Shown here: piece by piece, positions 34,505-43,373 of the stretch
How positions within the stretch are numbered: position 1 is the stretch's first letter
Layout of the letters: the number at the start of each line of letters is the position of its first letter
Assembly (NCBI GenBank): GCA_017551025.1
Contig: JAFZNG010000031.1
Span: 1-50,410 of the forward strand
DNA: 50,410 nt
Source of the DNA: Paludibacteraceae bacterium
GTDB taxonomy: Bacteria; Bacteroidota; Bacteroidia; Bacteroidales; Paludibacteraceae
Direction: 5' to 3'
Notes under the pieces: model-generated
Told to the model about the DNA's origin: nothing
Seen by the model: the letters and a program-made list of their open reading frames with translations, nothing else
Databases searched by the model: none
Position numbers and translations under genes: made by a program

Positions 34505-34532
34505 TTTTTAATTCTTAATTTTTAATTTTTAA
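34505..34532. repeat. Heptamer array between udk and the first chromate-transporter gene
   Basis: Four units (three TTTTTAA and one TTCTTAA) exactly fill the junction. Read on the minus strand, the array provides the udk stop codon (34531-34529) at one end and abuts the TTG start of chrA half 1 at the other. Confidence 0.93.
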
Positions 34533-35146
34533 TTGTTCTCTCTAAGTTGTTGCTTAACGAACTTGGCGAGCATATTGATGGCGGCGTTGTTGTGACCACC
34601 TTGCGGCACGATCACGTCTGCGAAGCGCTTACAGGGTTCGATAAACTGTTCGTGCATCGGTTTGAGCACACGCTGATAACGCTCGATGACGGCTTCGGCG
34701 GTGCGCCCACGCTCGATGACGTCGCGCTTCATGACGCGAATCAGTCGGTCGTCGGCGTCGGCATCTACGAAAATCTTGAGGTCCATCTGCTGCCGCATCT
34801 TAGGTTCACGCAGCGCCATGATACCTTCTACTACGATGACCTCGCGGGGCTCGATATGTATCGTCTCCTCGGAGCGGGTACAGGTGATGTAGGAGTAGAT
34901 AGGTTGCTCGATCGGTTTACCCTCTTTGAGCAAGGCGATATGTTTGCTCAGCAGGGCCCAGTCGAACGCATCGGGGTGGTCGAAGTTGATGTTCTGACGT
35001 TCCTCTACGGGCACGTTGCTACTGTCTTTGTAATACGAGTCTTGAGGAATAACGACTACTTCGCCTTTTGGCAAACGCTCGATGAGCTTCTTGACTACCG
35101 TTGTTTTACCCGAGCCGGTACCGCCCGCAATGCCGATGATAAACAT
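34529..35146 (-). CDS. udk: Uridine kinase
   Basis: A 205-residue uridine/cytidine kinase of pyrimidine salvage. GGTGSGKT (residues 8-15) is the P-loop, and NFDHPDAFDW and RRD-type RDVIERGRT segments are typical. Length is normal. The product ends ENN, with the stop coming from the adjoining heptamer array. It is transcribed from its own promoter, divergent to rfbA. Confidence 0.96.
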   Translation of the reverse strand: MFIIGIAGGTGSGKTTVVKKLIERLPKGEVVVIPQDSYYKDSSNVPVEERQNINFDHPDAFDWALLSKHIALLKEGKPIEQPIYSYITCTRSEETIHIEPREVIVVEGIMALREPKMRQQMDLKIFVDADADDRLIRVMKRDVIERGRTAEAVIERYQRVLKPMHEQFIEPCKRFADVIVPQGGHNNAAINMLAKFVKQQLRENN

Positions 35147-35199
35147 AAAAATGAGGGTGCTTTGTTAACGTCTTCCGGAAGCATTTCCGGTTCAGCGTG

Positions 35200-35231
35200 C
35201 AAAATTACAAAAAAAAAATGACATACACAAA
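35200..35231 (-). promoter_or_regulatory. Promoter of udk-chrA-chrA
   Basis: On the minus strand TTTG (35231-35228) and TAATTTTG (35207-35200) are spaced 20 bp, with a T-run in the spacer. The whole element, from TTGTGTATGTC to GTAATTTTGCAC, recurs in inverted orientation at the rfbA promoter. Confidence 0.92.
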
Positions 35232-35262
35232 CGTGTATGCCACTTTCTTGAAAAAAATCTCT

Positions 35263-35307
35263 GATTATTCGGATTAATCCGATTATTCCGATTATTCCGA
35301 TACAATC
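35263..35307. repeat. Five 9-bp tandem units (GATTATTCC type)
   Basis: Five 9-mers of GATTATTCC type fill the middle of the udk-rfbA divergent gap. The second unit makes a GGATTAATCC palindrome with its neighbour. Confidence 0.8.
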
Positions 35308-35314
35308 GGAGACC

Positions 35315-35342
35315 ACACTCTACACCCTACACTCTACACTAT
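35315..35342. repeat. Four 7-bp tandem units (ACACTCT type)
   Basis: ACACTCT, ACACCCT, ACACTCT and ACACTAT directly follow the 9-bp array in the udk-rfbA gap. Confidence 0.8.
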
Positions 35343-35364
35343 TTTTATGATTTTTCATAAAAAT

Positions 35365-35396
35365 CTTGTGTATGTCATTTTTTTTTAGTAATTTTG
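35365..35396 (+). promoter_or_regulatory. Promoter of the rfbA operon
   Basis: CTTG (35365-35368) stands in for TTTG, with TAATTTTG at 35389-35396, 20 bp apart. It shares its spacer with the divergent udk promoter, about 130 bp away in opposite orientation. Confidence 0.85.
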
Positions 35397-35442
35397 CACA
35401 CTCGTTATGTAATACGGTCGAATAAATCGAAAAACTACGTAT

Positions 35443-36312
35443 ATGAAAGGAATTATTTTAGCGGGAGGAAGCGCTACGCGCCTATACCCTTTGAGCAAGG
35501 CTATCAGCAAGCAAATCATGCCGGTATATGACAAGCCGATGATCTATTATCCGCTTTCTACACTCATGCTGGCGGGGATTCGTGAGGTGCTTATCATTAG
35601 TACGCCGCGCGACCTGCCGATGTTCCGCGAACTGCTGGGTGACGGTAGTCAACTGGGTATGCGCCTGGAATACAAGATCCAGGAAGTGCCCAACGGCTTG
35701 GCGCAAGCCTTCGTGCTGGGACGCGAGTTCCTGGGTGGCGAGCCGGGTTGCTTGATCCTGGGCGATAATATGTTCTACGGACAGCATTTCCGCCGCATGT
35801 TGAAAGACGCGGTAGAAGAGGTGCAGCATGGCGGTGCGTGCGTATTCGGATACGAAGTGGCTGACCCGCGTGCATACGGCGTGGTAGAGTTTGATGAGGA
35901 GGGTAAGGTGCTCTCTATCGAGGAGAAACCCGCTGAGCCGAAGAGCAACTATGCCGTGCCGGGACTCTATTTCTACGACGAGACGGTATGCGACAAGGCC
36001 GCTGTGCTCAAGCCGAGCAAGCGTGGCGAATACGAGATCACAGATCTCAACCGCATGTACCTGGAGGAGGGAACGCTGCGCGTCAAGCTCTTCAGCCGTG
36101 GCTTCGCATGGCTCGACACGGGTAACTGCGACAGCCTGCTGGAGGCCGGTAACTTCATCGCTACCATCCAGAACCGTCAGGGCTTCTACGTCAGCTGTAT
36201 CGAGGAGATAGCCTGGCGCAACGGCTGGATCGATAAGGCCCAACTGCTGGCACTCGGTCAGCAGATGAAGACCCGTTACGGTCAGTACCTGGTGAACTTA
36301 GCTTCGAGATGA
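35443..36312 (+). CDS. rfbA: Glucose-1-phosphate thymidylyltransferase
   Basis: RfbA (RmlA) makes dTDP-glucose, the first step to dTDP-rhamnose for surface polysaccharides. The 289-residue product begins [20 protein letters not shown], with [29 protein letters not shown] and [20 protein letters not shown] as the standard motifs. No rfbB, C or D genes are in the window. The stop overlaps the hybrid sensor start by 4 bp (ATGA). Confidence 0.97.
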   Translation: MKGIILAGGSATRLYPLSKAISKQIMPVYDKPMIYYPLSTLMLAGIREVLIISTPRDLPMFRELLGDGSQLGMRLEYKIQEVPNGLAQAFVLGREFLGGEPGCLILGDNMFYGQHFRRMLKDAVEEVQHGGACVFGYEVADPRAYGVVEFDEEGKVLSIEEKPAEPKSNYAVPGLYFYDETVCDKAAVLKPSKRGEYEITDLNRMYLEEGTLRVKLFSRGFAWLDTGNCDSLLEAGNFIATIQNRQGFYVSCIEEIAWRNGWIDKAQLLALGQQMKTRYGQYLVNLASR

Positions 36313-39300
36313 GGACGATCAGGCGTCATATAGCTTGGGTAGTGGTGATGCTATGTGGGCTCATCCTGCCTTTTACGCAGCTTAGGGCGGACGAGCAGTT
36401 CGTAGTGAGTCACTACTCAATAGAGCAGGGATTGAGTCAGAATACCGTGATGTCTATCCTGCAGGACCGGCAGGGCTATATGTGGTTCGGTACCTGGAAC
36501 GGCTTGAACCGCTTCGACGGCTATGAGTTCCAGGTCTATAAGGCCATGGCCAACGGCCAGGAAGCCCGCGTCAACAACCGCGTGGAACTCATCTACGAGG
36601 ACGAGCAGGAGCAGCTCTGGTGGCGCACCTACGACGACCACTACTACATGCTCGACCCGAGTCGCCGGCACATGGAGAGCAAACTCAAGGACCAGTTGCC
36701 CAAGGGTATGCTCAGCAAGATGGCGCAGAAAGACGAGGTGATGCGCGTGGATAGCAAGGGCATCACCTGGCAGGTAGATGACCAGCCGGGCATCATGCGT
36801 TGCCGCGACGGCGAATGGCGCCGGCTGACCGTACCGGTGGATCGCCGCTACGCGGGTCAGCAACGCGAATACTTCATCCTCATGGAGGATAGCCTGGGGC
36901 GTACGTGGGTGAATCCCAACGGCGGCGGATGGTCGTACTACGATCAGGCGGAAGACCGTCTGGTATCGCCCTTCAAGGGGCTGAGCAACGTCATCCACGC
37001 GGCGTATATCGACCGCGAAGGACAAATGTGGCTGTCCACCTTCGACGGCGGCATCGAGTGCATCAATATGGCGCGACGTCCCTACCGTCTTTATGACGTG
37101 CGCCACGACCCCTCGGATGCCGGTGAGGTGCGTGCCTTCGTGCAACTTCGCAATGGCGAGATACGCACCCTAATCAAGGGAGAAGAACGTGTCTATTGTG
37201 CCCTGGATTCGCGCCACGGCCTGCTATACGGCTATAAGGGACGCGGCCTGGTGAACGTCTCGACGGGCACGACCATCAAGACCAGCAATCGGGATATCTA
37301 TGATATCGTCGAGGGCGAGGACGGTACGCTCTATGTAGCTACCTACGGCGGCGGCGTCAATATCCTCAAATACGATGCGGCGACCGGCCAGTTTGCCTCC
37401 CCGCGTATCGTGGGTAATAAACTGAAGGTGCGCGACCTGTTGCTGCAAGACAGCACGCTATGGTGCGGCACCACGACCGGACTGGTACGTATCAACCTGC
37501 GCAATATGACCATCCGCTCGGTGGAGGGACCGGATGTGCGTTCGCTGTTCTACAGCCACGACCGACTTTGGATCGGTACCTTTGGCGGCGGACTGACGAT
37601 GATCGATCCCAAGGATCCGGATATGCATCTCCACCGTATCGCTACCTATAACGATATCGTGCTCTCGCTTGCCGGCGTAGGTGACGAACTGTGGTTCACC
37701 TCCGAGAACGATATCCGCAGCTATTCCATTACCAAGAAGAGCCTGCAGTACTACGACGTATTGACCGCCGAGCGCGGCTCGTTCTTCACCGAAGCCGAAC
37801 CGCTCATCACCGCCGACGGACGTATCTACTTCGGCTACTCCCACGGCTATTGCGTGCTCGACCCCAAGCAGGTGCGTCATAGTAAGTATATCGCGCCGAT
37901 GCGTATCACCCACTGCCTGTCCGCCGGAGAGGAACTGGGTGGGGATACCCTCTATCTGGACGATGGCGCTGACCTGACAATAGAATATGCGGCACTCGAC
38001 TTCACCAGTGCCCAGAATATCCTATATACCTATCGCATGGATGGCGTGGATCGCGGCTGGCAACCCGCTACGCGGCAACGACGCACCACGTACTCGCATC
38101 TGCGGTACGGCGAATATACCTTCCATGTCTATTCGGGCAACCACGAGGGTGTAGATGCGCAGAACGAAATCACCCTGCATATCATCGTACGCCGGCCGTT
38201 GTGGCTCAGTTGGTGGGCGATACTGCTCTACATTCTGGCCGTGATCGGTACGGTGGGACTGGCGATGTATATCATGTTCACCTACCAGCAACTGCGCCAG
38301 AAAGTGCAGGTAGAGCAACAGGTGACCGACATCAAGTTGCGCTTCTTCACGAATATCAGCCACGAACTGCGTACCCCGCTCACGCTGATCAGCGGACCGG
38401 TGGATAATATCCTGGCTACGGAGCGTATCTCGCCCAGCGTGCGCAGCCAACTCGAGATCGTTCGCTCCAACAGCCAGCGCATGCTACGCATGGTCAACCA
38501 GTTGCTCGACTTCCGCAAGATACAGAACAACAAGATGCGCATCAAGGTGCAAAAGACCATGCTTGCCGACCTGGTGGCCGAGACCTGCAAGAACTTCCAG
38601 AAAGAGGCCGCCGACAAGCATATCAACCTGCTGCAGCACTATACCGCCACCGACTCCACCGTATGGGTGGATCGAGGACGTATCGACACGATCGTATATA
38701 ACCTGTTGAGCAATGCCTTTAAGTTCACGCCAGCAGGCAAGACTATCGAGGTGTCCGTTGCCGATAAACCCGGCTACCTGCTACTCTCGGTACGCGACGA
38801 GGGTATCGGTATCCCGATGGAGAAACGAGGCCTGCTCTTTGAGCGCTTCTCGTCCAACAACGAGCTGAATACCAATAATCCCGGTGGTACGGGTATCGGA
38901 CTCAACCTGGTCAAGGAACTGGTGGATCTGCATCACGGACATATCGAGGTGGAGAGCGAAGTAGGTAAGGGCTCCACCTTCACCGTCATGCTCCATACCG
39001 GCAAAGACCACTTTGGCAACGACGTGGAGATCATCGTAGATGATACTACGATCGCCCAAGCTGTACCTGCCCAAGAGGCGGCGCATCCCCTGGAGATCGA
39101 ACCGGCGCAAAGCAACCAGCGCAAGATACTGGTCGTAGATGATAACGAGGACATGCGCAACTTCATGCGTACCATCCTCAGTCGCGACTATGCCGTCACT
39201 ACCGCTGACGATGGTCTGCAGGCGTGGGCTAAGATGAGCCAGGAACTGCCCGATCTGATCATCACCGACCTGATGATGCCCAAGATGGACGGACTGGAAC

Positions 39301-39884
39301 TCACCCAACGCGTCAAGGGTTCGCCCGACACCAATTATATCCCGCTTATCCTGCTCACCGCCAAGTCGGCTATCGAGAGTCGTCTGCAGGCGATGCAGTA
39401 CGGTGCGGATGACTACGTGACCAAGCCCTTTGAGACCGAATACCTGCTGGCTCGCGTACGCAACATCCTGGCGCAGCGCGAACAACTCGAGGCACGTTAT
39501 CGCGAACGCCTCCTGCGACTGGAGCCGCAAGAGAACGACGATCAGCTCCAGGGCGACACCTTCCTAGCCAAACTGCTCAGCATCATGGATCGCCAGATGG
39601 ATAATAACGAACTGACCGTGGAGCAACTGGTCGAGGATATGCATATGGGACGTACGGTCTTCTTCAATAAACTCAAGGGCATGACCGGACTCAGCCCCGT
39701 GGAGTTTATCCGCGAGATACGTATCAAAAAAGCCGCCCAACTGCTGGAGTCGGGCGAATACAATATCACGGAAGTAACCTATATGGTCGGCATGAACGAC
39801 TCGCGCTACTTCTCCAAGTGCTTTAAGAATACCTACGGTATGACGCCCTCGGAATACCGCCGCCAACGACGCCCGAACGAATGA
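36309..39884 (+). CDS. Hybrid two-component system regulator (HTCS)
   Basis: A 1191-residue one-protein signalling chain. Signal peptide 1-27; periplasmic beta-propeller with Reg_prop-type blades ([20 protein letters not shown] and similar) to ~560; Y_Y_Y domain ~560-625; membrane helix ~634-660; HisKA with His685 in [13 protein letters not shown]; HATPase ([26 protein letters not shown]); receiver with [12 protein letters not shown] and phospho-acceptor Asp987 in [12 protein letters not shown]-terminal AraC-type HTH (~1085-1190). HTCS proteins usually control polysaccharide-use loci next to them, but no susC/susD or glycoside hydrolase gene is adjacent here. Start and stop overlap both neighbours by 4 bp. 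Confidence 0.95.
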   Translation: MRTIRRHIAWVVVMLCGLILPFTQLRADEQFVVSHYSIEQGLSQNTVMSILQDRQGYMWFGTWNGLNRFDGYEFQVYKAMANGQEARVNNRVELIYEDEQEQLWWRTYDDHYYMLDPSRRHMESKLKDQLPKGMLSKMAQKDEVMRVDSKGITWQVDDQPGIMRCRDGEWRRLTVPVDRRYAGQQREYFILMEDSLGRTWVNPNGGGWSYYDQAEDRLVSPFKGLSNVIHAAYIDREGQMWLSTFDGGIECINMARRPYRLYDVRHDPSDAGEVRAFVQLRNGEIRTLIKGEERVYCALDSRHGLLYGYKGRGLVNVSTGTTIKTSNRDIYDIVEGEDGTLYVATYGGGVNILKYDAATGQFASPRIVGNKLKVRDLLLQDSTLWCGTTTGLVRINLRNMTIRSVEGPDVRSLFYSHDRLWIGTFGGGLTMIDPKDPDMHLHRIATYNDIVLSLAGVGDELWFTSENDIRSYSITKKSLQYYDVLTAERGSFFTEAEPLITADGRIYFGYSHGYCVLDPKQVRHSKYIAPMRITHCLSAGEELGGDTLYLDDGADLTIEYAALDFTSAQNILYTYRMDGVDRGWQPATRQRRTTYSHLRYGEYTFHVYSGNHEGVDAQNEITLHIIVRRPLWLSWWAILLYILAVIGTVGLAMYIMFTYQQLRQKVQVEQQVTDIKLRFFTNISHELRTPLTLISGPVDNILATERISPSVRSQLEIVRSNSQRMLRMVNQLLDFRKIQNNKMRIKVQKTMLADLVAETCKNFQKEAADKHINLLQHYTATDSTVWVDRGRIDTIVYNLLSNAFKFTPAGKTIEVSVADKPGYLLLSVRDEGIGIPMEKRGLLFERFSSNNELNTNNPGGTGIGLNLVKELVDLHHGHIEVESEVGKGSTFTVMLHTGKDHFGNDVEIIVDDTTIAQAVPAQEAAHPLEIEPAQSNQRKILVVDDNEDMRNFMRTILSRDYAVTTADDGLQAWAKMSQELPDLIITDLMMPKMDGLELTQRVKGSPDTNYIPLILLTAKSAIESRLQAMQYGADDYVTKPFETEYLLARVRNILAQREQLEARYRERLLRLEPQENDDQLQGDTFLAKLLSIMDRQMDNNELTVEQLVEDMHMGRTVFFNKLKGMTGLSPVEFIREIRIKKAAQLLESGEYNITEVTYMVGMNDSRYFSKCFKNTYGMTPSEYRRQRRPNE

Positions 39885-40399
39885 AACGGATACTATGCTA
39901 CATACTGCTGATGCTGGCGTTCGCAGCCTGTCATCGCGGTCCTGTCGGTCCGCAACGCCCCGCTAATCGTGAGGGACAGAGTCGACGCGACTCCGACCTG
40001 ATCACCATGCTGCAGGTCAACGAACGGATGGCGGCTGAGGCCGACCGCGAAGTGCTCAACTACGTGCTAGCCGACTCGCTCACCTACGCCCAATGCCAAC
40101 AAGGCGCCTGGGTGACCCGCACCACCAGCATGCCCGACCACGAACAACCTAAAATGGGCGAACCGGTCCAACTGGAAATGCTTATCAAGACCCTGGATGG
40201 GCAACTGTTGCGTGACGTGGCGGGCGAATTCACCATCGGCAAGGGCGAACTGCCGCTCGGCATCGAGTACGCCATACGTGAACTCCGCCGCGACGAATCG
40301 GGGATCATCCTTGCGCCATGGCATGCCGCCTTTGGCGTGGACGGAGACGAAAATATAGGTCCCTATACCAACGTACGAATCGAATTAACTATACACTAG
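39881..40399 (+). CDS. FKBP-like peptidyl-prolyl isomerase lipoprotein
   Basis: A 172-residue predicted lipoprotein (lipobox AFAAC, Cys17). The C-terminal half (~90-170) has the FKBP pattern: GEPVQLEMLIKTLDGQLL, FTIGKGELPLGIEYAIRELRRDESGIILAPWHAAFG and an NVRIELTI final strand. It is probably a periplasmic folding factor. Some canonical FKBP aromatic pocket residues are not obvious, so isomerase activity is uncertain. It overlaps the sensor gene by 4 bp and abuts the next lipoprotein gene. Confidence 0.82.
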   Translation: MKRILCYILLMLAFAACHRGPVGPQRPANREGQSRRDSDLITMLQVNERMAAEADREVLNYVLADSLTYAQCQQGAWVTRTTSMPDHEQPKMGEPVQLEMLIKTLDGQLLRDVAGEFTIGKGELPLGIEYAIRELRRDESGIILAPWHAAFGVDGDENIGPYTNVRIELTIH

Positions 40400-40966
40400 A
40401 TGAAACGAATACTACTCTTTTTGGCCGCCGGTGCATGCCTCGTACTCACGAGTTGCAACCAGAACAGCTATTCCCAGCAACGCAAGGCCGAGGATAAACT
40501 GATCGAGAACTTTATCGCGCGCCAGCATATCAACGTGCTGACCGAAGAACCCGCGGACGACTACCAGTGGGCGGAAAACGACTACCTGCTCGTACCCGGT
40601 TACGACAACCTCTACTTCCACCTGCGTCAACGCGGCGACTCGCTCTATATCGAGAACGGCGATACGACACGTCTCAAAGAGGTGGAGGCACTGGAGACCA
40701 TCGTGATGCGTTACCGTAAGTTCGGCCTCACCGAGAATGCCGATACGCTCAGCTATTGGACGACGCTCGACCAGGCCTATCCTACGGAGTTCCAGTATAT
40801 GAACACCAGCGATTGCGAGGCTACGGGATGGCATGTCGCCGTCAAGTATATGCGCTATACCAACGCTGAGTGCCAAATCATATGCCCCAGCAAAATGGGT
40901 TTCACCACCGATCAGAACTCGGTGACGCCCTACTGCTATATTATGAAAATGAAAATCAAACGATAA
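40400..40966 (+). CDS. Lipoprotein of unknown function (DUF4827-like)
   Basis: A 188-residue predicted lipoprotein (lipobox LTSC, Cys19). It starts immediately after the FKBP-like gene and ends 1 bp before glmM. The ENFIARQHINVL helix, DNLYFHLRQRGDSLYIENGDT and YCYIMKMKIKR parts recall the DUF4827 family found next to FKBP genes in Bacteroidales; I regard this as likely but not proven. It may work with the FKBP-like neighbour. Confidence 0.72.
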   Translation: MKRILLFLAAGACLVLTSCNQNSYSQQRKAEDKLIENFIARQHINVLTEEPADDYQWAENDYLLVPGYDNLYFHLRQRGDSLYIENGDTTRLKEVEALETIVMRYRKFGLTENADTLSYWTTLDQAYPTEFQYMNTSDCEATGWHVAVKYMRYTNAECQIICPSKMGFTTDQNSVTPYCYIMKMKIKR

Positions 40967-40967
40967 T

Positions 40968-42341
40968 ATGAGTCTTGTGAAGAGTATTTCCGGTATCCGC
41001 GGAACGATAGGCGGACCGGTAGGAGAGGGATTGAATCCCGTGGATATCGTTCGTTTTACCGCTGCCTACGCCATCCAGCGTCGTGCCGCCATGCCCGACA
41101 ACCGCAAGATCGTCGTGGGCCGTGACGCCCGTCTGAGCGGCGAGATGGTAGACAGTATCGTGTGTGGTACGCTCATCGGTATGGGGTACGACGTGGTCAA
41201 TATCGGTCTGGCTACTACGCCCACTACCGAACTGGCCGTAGTGCACGAGCAGGCTGCCGGTGGTATTATCCTCACCGCCAGCCATAACCCCAAGCAGTGG
41301 AACGCCCTGAAGCTGCTCAACGAGCACGGCGAGTTCCTCAACGATGCCGAGGGCAAAGGTGTACTCAGTATCGCCGAACGCGAGGACTTCCGCTTCGCCG
41401 AAGTAGATGACCTGGGTCAGATCAGCCATAAGGACTACCTGCCGCAACATGTCAAGGACGTGCTCAGCCTCAAACTCGTGGACAAAGCGGCTATCGAGCA
41501 AAAGAACTTCACCGTAGCAATCGATTGCGTCAACTCGGTAGGCGGTCTGGCTATCCCGGGCGTGCTGCGGGCACTGGGCGTAAAAAACATTATCGAACTC
41601 AGCTGCACGCCCAACGGACGCTTCCCGCATAATCCTGAACCGCTGCCGCAACACCTCACGGAGATCAGCGACCTGCTGCGCTCGGGGAAGGCAGACGTAG
41701 GTTTTGTGGTAGATCCGGATGTAGACCGACTGGCGATCATCTGCGAGAACGGCGATATGTTCGGCGAGGAATATACCCTGGTGAGCGTAGCCGATTACGT
41801 ACTTACCCACACGCCGGGTAATACGGTCAGCAATATGTCCTCCACGCGTGCATTGAGCGACGTGACGCGTGCCCACGGCGGCCAGTACAGCGCCAGCGCC
41901 GTAGGTGAGGTGAACGTCGTAGCAGAGATGAAGCGCACCCAGGCCGTTATCGGTGGCGAAGGCAACGGTGGCGTGATCTATCCCGAGTGCCATTACGGAC
42001 GCGACGCCCTGGTAGGTATCGCACTCTTCCTGAGTCATCTGGCCCACAAGGGCATGAAGGTCAGCGAGTTGCGCCGCACCTATCCTGAGTACTGCATCAG
42101 CAAGAACCGTATCGACCTCACGCCCGACACCGACGTAGATGCTATCCTTGTGCGTGTGAAAGAATTGTATAAGAATGAGCGTGTGAATGATAAGGACGGC
42201 GTGAAGATTGATTTTGCGGACGGTTGGGTACATCTGCGTAAGTCGAATACCGAACCTATCATACGCGTCTATTCCGAGGCCGCCACGATGGCGGAGGCCA
42301 ATGCCCTCGCACAGAAAGTAATCGACGTAGTAAACAGCTGA
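40968..42341 (+). CDS. glmM: Phosphoglucosamine mutase
   Basis: A 457-residue phosphohexomutase. SGIRGTIGGPVG is the N-terminal phosphate-binding segment, the catalytic phosphoserine is Ser105 in LTASHNPKQWNALK, and the metal-binding loop is DPDVDRL (Asp249, Asp251, Asp253). Family logic favours conversion of glucosamine-6-phosphate to glucosamine-1-phosphate for peptidoglycan and lipid A, but phosphomannomutase activity cannot be excluded by sight. surE follows after a heptamer array. Confidence 0.9.
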   Translation: MSLVKSISGIRGTIGGPVGEGLNPVDIVRFTAAYAIQRRAAMPDNRKIVVGRDARLSGEMVDSIVCGTLIGMGYDVVNIGLATTPTTELAVVHEQAAGGIILTASHNPKQWNALKLLNEHGEFLNDAEGKGVLSIAEREDFRFAEVDDLGQISHKDYLPQHVKDVLSLKLVDKAAIEQKNFTVAIDCVNSVGGLAIPGVLRALGVKNIIELSCTPNGRFPHNPEPLPQHLTEISDLLRSGKADVGFVVDPDVDRLAIICENGDMFGEEYTLVSVADYVLTHTPGNTVSNMSSTRALSDVTRAHGGQYSASAVGEVNVVAEMKRTQAVIGGEGNGGVIYPECHYGRDALVGIALFLSHLAHKGMKVSELRRTYPEYCISKNRIDLTPDTDVDAILVRVKELYKNERVNDKDGVKIDFADGWVHLRKSNTEPIIRVYSEAATMAEANALAQKVIDVVNS

Positions 42342-42343
42342 AA

Positions 42344-42378
42344 ACTGAATACTGAACACTGAATACTGGACACTGAAT
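42344..42378. repeat. Five heptamers (ACTGAAT) reaching into the surE start codon
   Basis: Five ACTGAAT-type units fill the glmM-surE gap. The last unit overlaps the surE ATG at 42377, so the array provides the A and T of the start codon. The glmM TGA stop immediately precedes the array. Confidence 0.9.
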
Positions 42379-43108
42379 GCGCATACTAATTACCAACGAC
42401 GACGGCTGGGGCACACCCGGTATACGGATGCTGGCCGAGGAGATGAGCCGGTTGGGTGAGGTGACGATCCTGGCACCCGACTCGCCGCGTAGCGGTCATG
42501 CCGCCTGTATTACGGTGGGCAAACCGCTCTACCTGACGCCCCAAGAATGCGATATACCCGGTGTACGCCTCTTCACCACCAACGGCACCCCCGCTGACTG
42601 TGTTAAGTTGGCATTGGAGGTTGTCATGGCGGATGCGTACCCCGACCTGCTGGTGAGCGGTATCAACCACGGCAACAACTGTTCGGTCAATATCATGTAC
42701 TCCGGTACCATGGGGGCCTGCTTCGTGGGTGCGGAACACGGCATACCGGCTATCGGTTTCTCGATCGACAGCCATGCCATGGATGTGGACCTCAGTCATC
42801 TGCGTCCGTACCTGCTGGACCTGACTCGTCATCTGCTGGAGGAAGGTTTCCGCCCGCGGATGTGCTATAATATCAATGCACCGGTGGGCGAGATAGCCGG
42901 TGTGCGTTGGACGCGCCAGTGCCAAGGCCATTGGACCAAAGAGATGCTACCCAAGCAGGATGCCGAGGGACGGACGTATTATGAACTGGGTGGGGAGTTT
43001 GTGAACGAAGAACCCGAAGCCACGGACACCGATATTCGGGCCCTGGCGGACGGTTATCTGAGTGTACAACCCGCCACGATAGATATGACCTGCTATGGAG
43101 CGCTTTGA
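42377..43108 (+). CDS. surE: 5'/3'-nucleotidase SurE
   Basis: A 243-residue metal-dependent nucleoside monophosphatase. MRILITNDDGWGTPGI supplies the acidic metal pair Asp8-Asp9, APDSPRSGHA and SGINHGNNC are the other metal and phosphate loops, and YSGTMGACFVG is conserved in the family. It overlaps the next small membrane-protein gene by 14 bp. Confidence 0.96.
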   Translation: MRILITNDDGWGTPGIRMLAEEMSRLGEVTILAPDSPRSGHAACITVGKPLYLTPQECDIPGVRLFTTNGTPADCVKLALEVVMADAYPDLLVSGINHGNNCSVNIMYSGTMGACFVGAEHGIPAIGFSIDSHAMDVDLSHLRPYLLDLTRHLLEEGFRPRMCYNINAPVGEIAGVRWTRQCQGHWTKEMLPKQDAEGRTYYELGGEFVNEEPEATDTDIRALADGYLSVQPATIDMTCYGAL

Positions 43109-43373
43109 CAAAGCCTGGATAGGAATCCTTATCGGCCTGATTCTGCCGGCGGCTTTCGGACTGATATACGTGGACGTGATGGGGCTGTGGGTGCCGCTGC
43201 GCCAATTGAGTTTTGCGGCAGGCGGTATCATGAGCAAGCTGCTCTTCGTCAGTGTCTTTCCCGACCTGGCGTTGATATTCCTGTTTTATACGACGGAGAG
43301 TTGGCGCTTGAGCAAAGGCGTGTTGGTAGGGGCGCTACCGTATATCTTGGCCTCGTTTATCGTAGCGATGTAA
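43095..43373 (+). CDS. Small membrane protein, unknown function
   Basis: A 92-residue protein with three hydrophobic stretches (~7-27, ~48-65, ~72-92). It starts inside the 3' end of surE and overlaps the convergent lpxB 3' end by 17 bp. No family is recognised. The membrane profile and gene position between surE and lpxB, a pairing I recall from other Bacteroidales, support a real gene. Confidence 0.72.
   Translation: MERFDKAWIGILIGLILPAAFGLIYVDVMGLWVPLRQLSFAAGGIMSKLLFVSVFPDLALIFLFYTTESWRLSKGVLVGALPYILASFIVAM

Noticed and set aside
36309-40966. Polysaccharide utilisation locus around the HTCS gene
   Set aside because: No susC/susD, glycoside hydrolase or SusE/F gene is adjacent; neighbours are rfbA, an FKBP-like gene and glmM.
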